DNA of 8,490 nt, taken from contig DIKL01000067.1 of assembly GCA_002424545.1 (NCBI GenBank), positions 5,117 to 13,606 of the forward strand, read 5' to 3'. The DNA is from Syntrophaceae bacterium UBA5619. Its GTDB lineage: Bacteria; Desulfobacterota; Syntrophia; Syntrophales; UBA5619. A program made the position numbers and the translations under genes. This document shows, piece by piece, positions 5,848 to 8,490 of this stretch. The notes under the pieces are model-generated. The model did not search any database. It worked only from the letters and a program-made list of their open reading frames with translations, and had not been told where the DNA came from. Every line of letters starts with the position of its first letter. Within the stretch, counting starts at the first letter, position 1.

Positions 5848-6294
5848 ATGACGGAAACGAACCGGAAGTGGACAGCCTGCTGCGGTCTCTGCTGCGCGGA
5901 CTGCATTCCGTCGGATGAAGAGCTGTTTCAACTGGCCGATGCATTGGACAAAAAACTCGCAGGGATTCGTTTTGACCTCTATGCCGAGTACAAAACCCCG
6001 CAGCTCCCGGAATTCAGGGAGTATCCCGTTTTTCTCTCCGTCTTGCGCAGAATCCGGCAGTTGCATTGTCCGACCTGCCGGCAGGGCGGGGGAAATCCGC
6101 AATGTACGATCCGGCCGTGTGTCCGGGAAAAGGGGCTGAAGGGGTGCTGGGAGTGTGATCAACGTTCCGGATGCGGCCTGCTGGACCGTCTCCGCAAGGT
6201 TCACAAGAATCTCGACCATCACCTGGATCTCATCGCAAAGATGGGAACCGAAAAATGGCTTGAAAAGAGAAAAGGTCACTATTGGTGGCAATAA
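5848..6294 (+). CDS. Cys-rich DUF3795-like protein
   Basis: This 148-residue, probably cytoplasmic protein has twelve cysteines and resembles the DUF3795 family, small proteins of anaerobes with an N-terminal CGLxCxxC motif and no assigned function. Here that block is ACCGLCCADC (residues 10-19: Cys11, 12, 15, 16, 19). A second set is CPTC (Cys74, Cys77), Cys86, Cys91, and then CWEC plus Cys109 (Cys100, Cys103, Cys109). The spacing suggests one or two bound metals or an iron-sulfur cluster. The last 40 residues are helical, charged and end in HYWWQ. The ATG is preceded by GAGGGA with 7-nt spacing. It is the first gene after the predicted rightward promoter and is followed after 120 bp by the ferredoxin-like gene, so co-transcription is plausible but not shown. 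The family assignment is by motif and layout; no function is inferred beyond metal binding. Confidence 0.8.
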   Translation: MTETNRKWTACCGLCCADCIPSDEELFQLADALDKKLAGIRFDLYAEYKTPQLPEFREYPVFLSVLRRIRQLHCPTCRQGGGNPQCTIRPCVREKGLKGCWECDQRSGCGLLDRLRKVHKNLDHHLDLIAKMGTEKWLEKRKGHYWWQ

Positions 6295-6414
6295 CAAGGT
6301 GCCGGCGAACAGACGTATGGAATATCCCGGATACCGGAATGTCTGATTCGTCCGGCCGCTTAGACACCGAGCCGGTTTCGCTTCAATTGAGATACAACGG
6401 GCAAGGAGGTTTCA

Positions 6415-7125
6415 ATGATCATTGACGAGGATAAATGCATCGGCTGTGAAAGCTGTATCAACTGGTGTCCCATGGGGGCCATCCGGATGGGGGAAGCGAA
6501 GGCGACGATCGACCAGGGTGAGTGTGTAGAGTGCAATGTATGCCGGAGGGTCGAGATCTGTCCCGTGGACGCCTTTGTGCAGAAACCCCTGGTATGGCCC
6601 CGCAGCGTGAGGGCCATTTATAGCGATCCGCTGAACGTACATAAGGAAACGGGACTGGCCGGGCGAGGGACGGAGGAGATCAAAACCAACGATGTGACCG
6701 GCCGGTTCAAGCGCGGCCAGGCGGGCGTGGCCATCGAAGTCGGCAGGCCCGGCCTCGGGGCCAAACTCAAGGAGCTCGAAAAGCTGAGCATGGCCCTTGC
6801 CCGGTATGGTGTGGAATTCGAGCCCAAGAATCCCCTGACCAACCTCATCAATCTCAAGACCGGCGAACTGCCGGCGGAGATCCGGGAGGAAAAGGTCCTC
6901 TCCGCCATCATCGAAATTACCGTGGAAGAATCGAAACTCCTCGATGTCCTGGCGCTGATCAAGGAAACGTCAAAAGGACTGGACACCGTGATCAGCATGG
7001 ACGTAGCCTGCCGGGCGGCCCAGGACGGCACCTGGCCCTGCGAAGAAATCCTCAAGAAGGCCGGCATATTCTATCGCCCAAATGCCAAGGTCAATGTGGG
7101 TCTTGGAAAACCCTTTATCGGTTAG
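6415..7125 (+). CDS. Ferredoxin-like protein: two [4Fe-4S] motifs fused to an uncharacterised C-terminal domain
   Basis: A 236-residue cytoplasmic iron-sulfur protein. Residues 1-55 are a bacterial-type ferredoxin domain: Cys8, 11, 14 and 18 (CIGCESCINWCP) and Cys37, 40, 43 and 49. The second motif has five rather than three residues before its last Cys-Pro (CVECNVCRRVEICP). Residues about 83-236 form a second domain starting GRGTEEIKTNDVTGRF, with a GRPGLGAKLKELEKLSMA stretch (110-127) and then a beta-alpha-beta unit (about 161-197) that looks ACT/ferredoxin-fold-like. From memory this domain resembles part of proteins annotated as 6-hydroxynicotinate reductase in anaerobes, but I cannot verify that. 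AAGGAGGT lies 4 nt before the ATG. The gene after it starts 14 bp downstream with its ribosome site overlapping this stop, so the two products probably act together in electron transfer. Two further cysteines (199, 209) are outside the ferredoxin part. Confidence 0.88.
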   Translation: MIIDEDKCIGCESCINWCPMGAIRMGEAKATIDQGECVECNVCRRVEICPVDAFVQKPLVWPRSVRAIYSDPLNVHKETGLAGRGTEEIKTNDVTGRFKRGQAGVAIEVGRPGLGAKLKELEKLSMALARYGVEFEPKNPLTNLINLKTGELPAEIREEKVLSAIIEITVEESKLLDVLALIKETSKGLDTVISMDVACRAAQDGTWPCEEILKKAGIFYRPNAKVNVGLGKPFIG

Positions 7126-7139
7126 GAGGTCGCCGTACT

Positions 7140-7763
7140 ATGACACACACGTTACACCGCCAGGGTTCCACTGAATCACTGGAAAAAGATTATGTGGTGT
7201 TCGCCATGCCATCGAGCGGTCTCAATTCGGAAGGGTCCAAACCGAAGCTGGAGAAGGTCTACGAGATTCTCAAAAAGTATAACCCCGTCAACATCGGCGA
7301 CTCCAAGGGGGGCAGCCGGTTTTCCCTGGGGAGCGATGAAGCGGTCCGGCGGATCCTGGTGGAGAACGAACTGGTGCACGCCGTCTACCGGAGCCGTGAG
7401 CAGGTGATCCGGGTTCTCAAAGAGCTCAAGGACGAAGACCTGGGCCTCTCCGTTACGGTGAGCGGCCTGACGGAAGCCATCCACGACTGCTGCCGCAAGG
7501 TGGGTCTGACCCCCCATACGATCGTCATGTCCATGGGCATCTGGGGGAGAACGGACCTGCTTCCCGCAGAGAAGATCCAGAAGGTGGCCACGATGTGCGG
7601 TCATGGACTGGTATCGTATAACCTGGTTCGCGAGCTTGCCGACGAGGTGAAAAAGGGGCGGATGACCGCCCGGAAGGCGGGCGAAATGTTGGCCAAACCT
7701 TGCATCTGCGGGATATTCAATCCTGAACGCGCGGCGGAGCTCATCGAAGAACTTTATTTTTAA
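7140..7763 (+). CDS. Uncharacterised 207-residue partner of the ferredoxin-like protein
   Basis: I do not recognise a named family. The protein is soluble with no signal peptide or membrane segment. It begins with a beta strand (DYVVFAMPSSG, about 17-27), then a helix and a Gly/Ser-rich segment (GDSKGGSRFSLGS, 53-65). Five cysteines sit in three short groups: HDCCRKVGL (Cys117, 118), MCGHG (Cys153) and CICG (Cys188, 190), separated by about 35 residues each. They could ligate a metal or [4Fe-4S] cluster. VSMSMGIWG-like text (IVMSMGIWGRTDLLP, 128-142) lies between them. The C-terminus is helical (ERAAELIEELYF). AGGAGGT (7124-7130) overlaps the upstream stop and lies 9 nt before the ATG, indicating translational coupling with the ferredoxin-like gene. 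The role is most likely as an enzyme or redox subunit working with that protein, by inference only. Codon use matches the neighbours; the frame is intact. Confidence 0.85.
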   Translation: MTHTLHRQGSTESLEKDYVVFAMPSSGLNSEGSKPKLEKVYEILKKYNPVNIGDSKGGSRFSLGSDEAVRRILVENELVHAVYRSREQVIRVLKELKDEDLGLSVTVSGLTEAIHDCCRKVGLTPHTIVMSMGIWGRTDLLPAEKIQKVATMCGHGLVSYNLVRELADEVKKGRMTARKAGEMLAKPCICGIFNPERAAELIEELYF

Positions 7764-7765
7764 AC

Positions 7766-7779
7766 GATTCTATCGAATC
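7766..7779 (+). other. Small inverted repeat after the 207-residue gene
   Basis: GATTC-TATC-GAATC forms a 5-bp stem with a 4-nt loop, 3 bp after the TAA. No T-run follows, so it is not a standard terminator. It sits in the 51-bp gap before ettA and may separate the two transcripts or be chance. Confidence 0.25.
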
Positions 7780-7814
7780 ATGAAATCCCCCGCATTTCCA
7801 TGAGGAGGAATGAA

Positions 7815-8490
7815 ATGGCGAACGATCCGAACAAGGTGATCTACTCCATGATCGGAGTGAGCAAGGTCTATGACAAAAAACCGGTCCTGAAGGAGATCTA
7901 TCTCTCCTACTTCTACGGGGCGAAGATCGGCGTCCTGGGACTGAATGGTTCCGGGAAAAGTTCCCTGCTGAGGATCCTTGCCGGCGTGGATCAGGATTTC
8001 ATCGGCAAAACGATCCTCACCCCTGGGCACACCGTCGGCTTCCTCGAACAGGAACCGCGACTGGACGACACGAAGACGGTCCGCGAAATCGTCGAACAGG
8101 GGGTCCAGCAGACGGTCGATCTGATGAATGAATTCAACGAGATCAACGACAAATTCGCCGAACCGATGGACGAGGATGCCATGAACAAACTCCTCGACCG
8201 GCAGGCCAAGGTGCAGGAAAAGCTGGACCATCTGGACGCCTGGGACCTCGACTCGCGCCTCGAAATGGCGATGGATGCGCTCCGTTGCCCGCCCGGGGAG
8301 ACCCCGGTGAAAGTTCTCTCCGGAGGCGAAAGGCGGCGGGTTGCCCTGTGCCGGCTGTTGCTCCAGAATCCCGACATCCTGCTTCTCGACGAGCCGACGA
8401 ACCACCTCGACGCCGAGTCGGTCGCCTGGCTGGAGCACCACCTCCAGGCCTATGCGGGCACCGTGATCGCCGTGACCCACGACCGCTACT
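7815..8490 (+). CDS. ettA: Energy-dependent translational throttle EttA, ABC-F ATPase, N-terminal part (cut by right edge)
   Basis: The first 225 codons of an ABC-F protein are present. EttA binds the ribosomal E site and gates entry into elongation according to ATP/ADP ratio. The first ABC domain is complete or nearly so: Walker A GLNGSGKSS (42-50), a Q-loop-like FLEQEP (76-81), signature LSGGERRRVALCRLLL (168-183), Walker B with LLLDEPTNHLD (189-199) and the switch histidine in THDRY (His222). Residues about 95-140 are the charged helical arm insertion that distinguishes EttA from other ABC-F proteins. The stretch LDAESVAWLE after Walker B is also EttA-typical. AGGAGG (7803-7808) lies 6 nt before the ATG; an ATG at 7810 is out of frame. 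There are no membrane segments, as expected for ABC-F. The linker and second ABC domain lie beyond the window. It is probably an independent housekeeping gene; the start 51 bp after its neighbour allows readthrough. Confidence 0.95.
   Translation, partial: MANDPNKVIYSMIGVSKVYDKKPVLKEIYLSYFYGAKIGVLGLNGSGKSSLLRILAGVDQDFIGKTILTPGHTVGFLEQEPRLDDTKTVREIVEQGVQQTVDLMNEFNEINDKFAEPMDEDAMNKLLDRQAKVQEKLDHLDAWDLDSRLEMAMDALRCPPGETPVKVLSGGERRRVALCRLLLQNPDILLLDEPTNHLDAESVAWLEHHLQAYAGTVIAVTHDRY

Noticed and set aside
5589..5906. 105-codon minus-strand frame in the divergent spacer
   Set aside because: It overlaps the start and promoter of the Cys-rich gene antisense, runs through the A+T-rich patch, and shows no domain or ribosome site.
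6352..6375. CCGGC/GCCGG inverted repeat before the ferredoxin-like gene as a terminator
   Set aside because: The stem is 5 bp with a 14-nt loop and no T-run; likely chance in GC-rich DNA.
7770..8480. 236-codon minus-strand frame opposite ettA
   Set aside because: It mirrors the ABC-F coding sequence, which has every ABC motif.

Overview
The window looks like a chromosomal segment of a GC-rich, anaerobic Gram-negative bacterium, most likely a deltaproteobacterium (Desulfobacterota; a Syntrophus-like or sulfate-reducer-like lineage). This is inferred from the gene mix: a TRAP carboxylate transporter, a two-cluster ferredoxin-type protein beside a Cys-rich partner, a DUF3795-like protein, and an EttA ATPase closest in my reading to proteobacterial EttA. 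No marker gene settles the taxonomy. I see no rRNA, tRNA, CRISPR array, insertion sequence or phage gene.

Left arm (1-5417, all minus strand). Read in the direction of transcription it holds a complete TRAP transporter (dctP solute-binding protein, dctQ small permease, dctM large permease), a GntR/FadR-type regulator, a 3-hydroxyisobutyrate-dehydrogenase-family oxidoreductase, and the first 142 codons of an amidohydrolase that runs off the left edge. Spacing is short throughout (about 25-130 bp), so this is probably one operon for importing a small organic (probably carboxylate) solute and then oxidising/reducing and hydrolysing it under local control. The substrate cannot be read from the sequence. 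Between dctP and dctQ lie a strong 8-bp hairpin and a 42-codon open frame that fills the gap exactly, TAG|ATG at both ends, in the same frame as both neighbours.

Centre (5418-5847). This 430-bp divergent intergenic region contains an A+T-rich patch, a candidate palindromic operator, a rather good sigma70-like promoter pointing right (TTGACA, 17 bp, TATGGT), and a roughly 145-nt leader with two predicted stem-loops.

Right arm (5848-8490, all plus strand). It holds a Cys-rich DUF3795-like protein, a ferredoxin-like protein with two [4Fe-4S] motifs and a large uncharacterised C-terminal domain, a tightly coupled 207-residue partner with conserved-looking cysteines, and the first 225 codons of the ABC-F translation factor EttA, cut by the right edge. 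The ferredoxin and its partner are the least explained coding part of the window. EttA is probably housekeeping and functionally unrelated.
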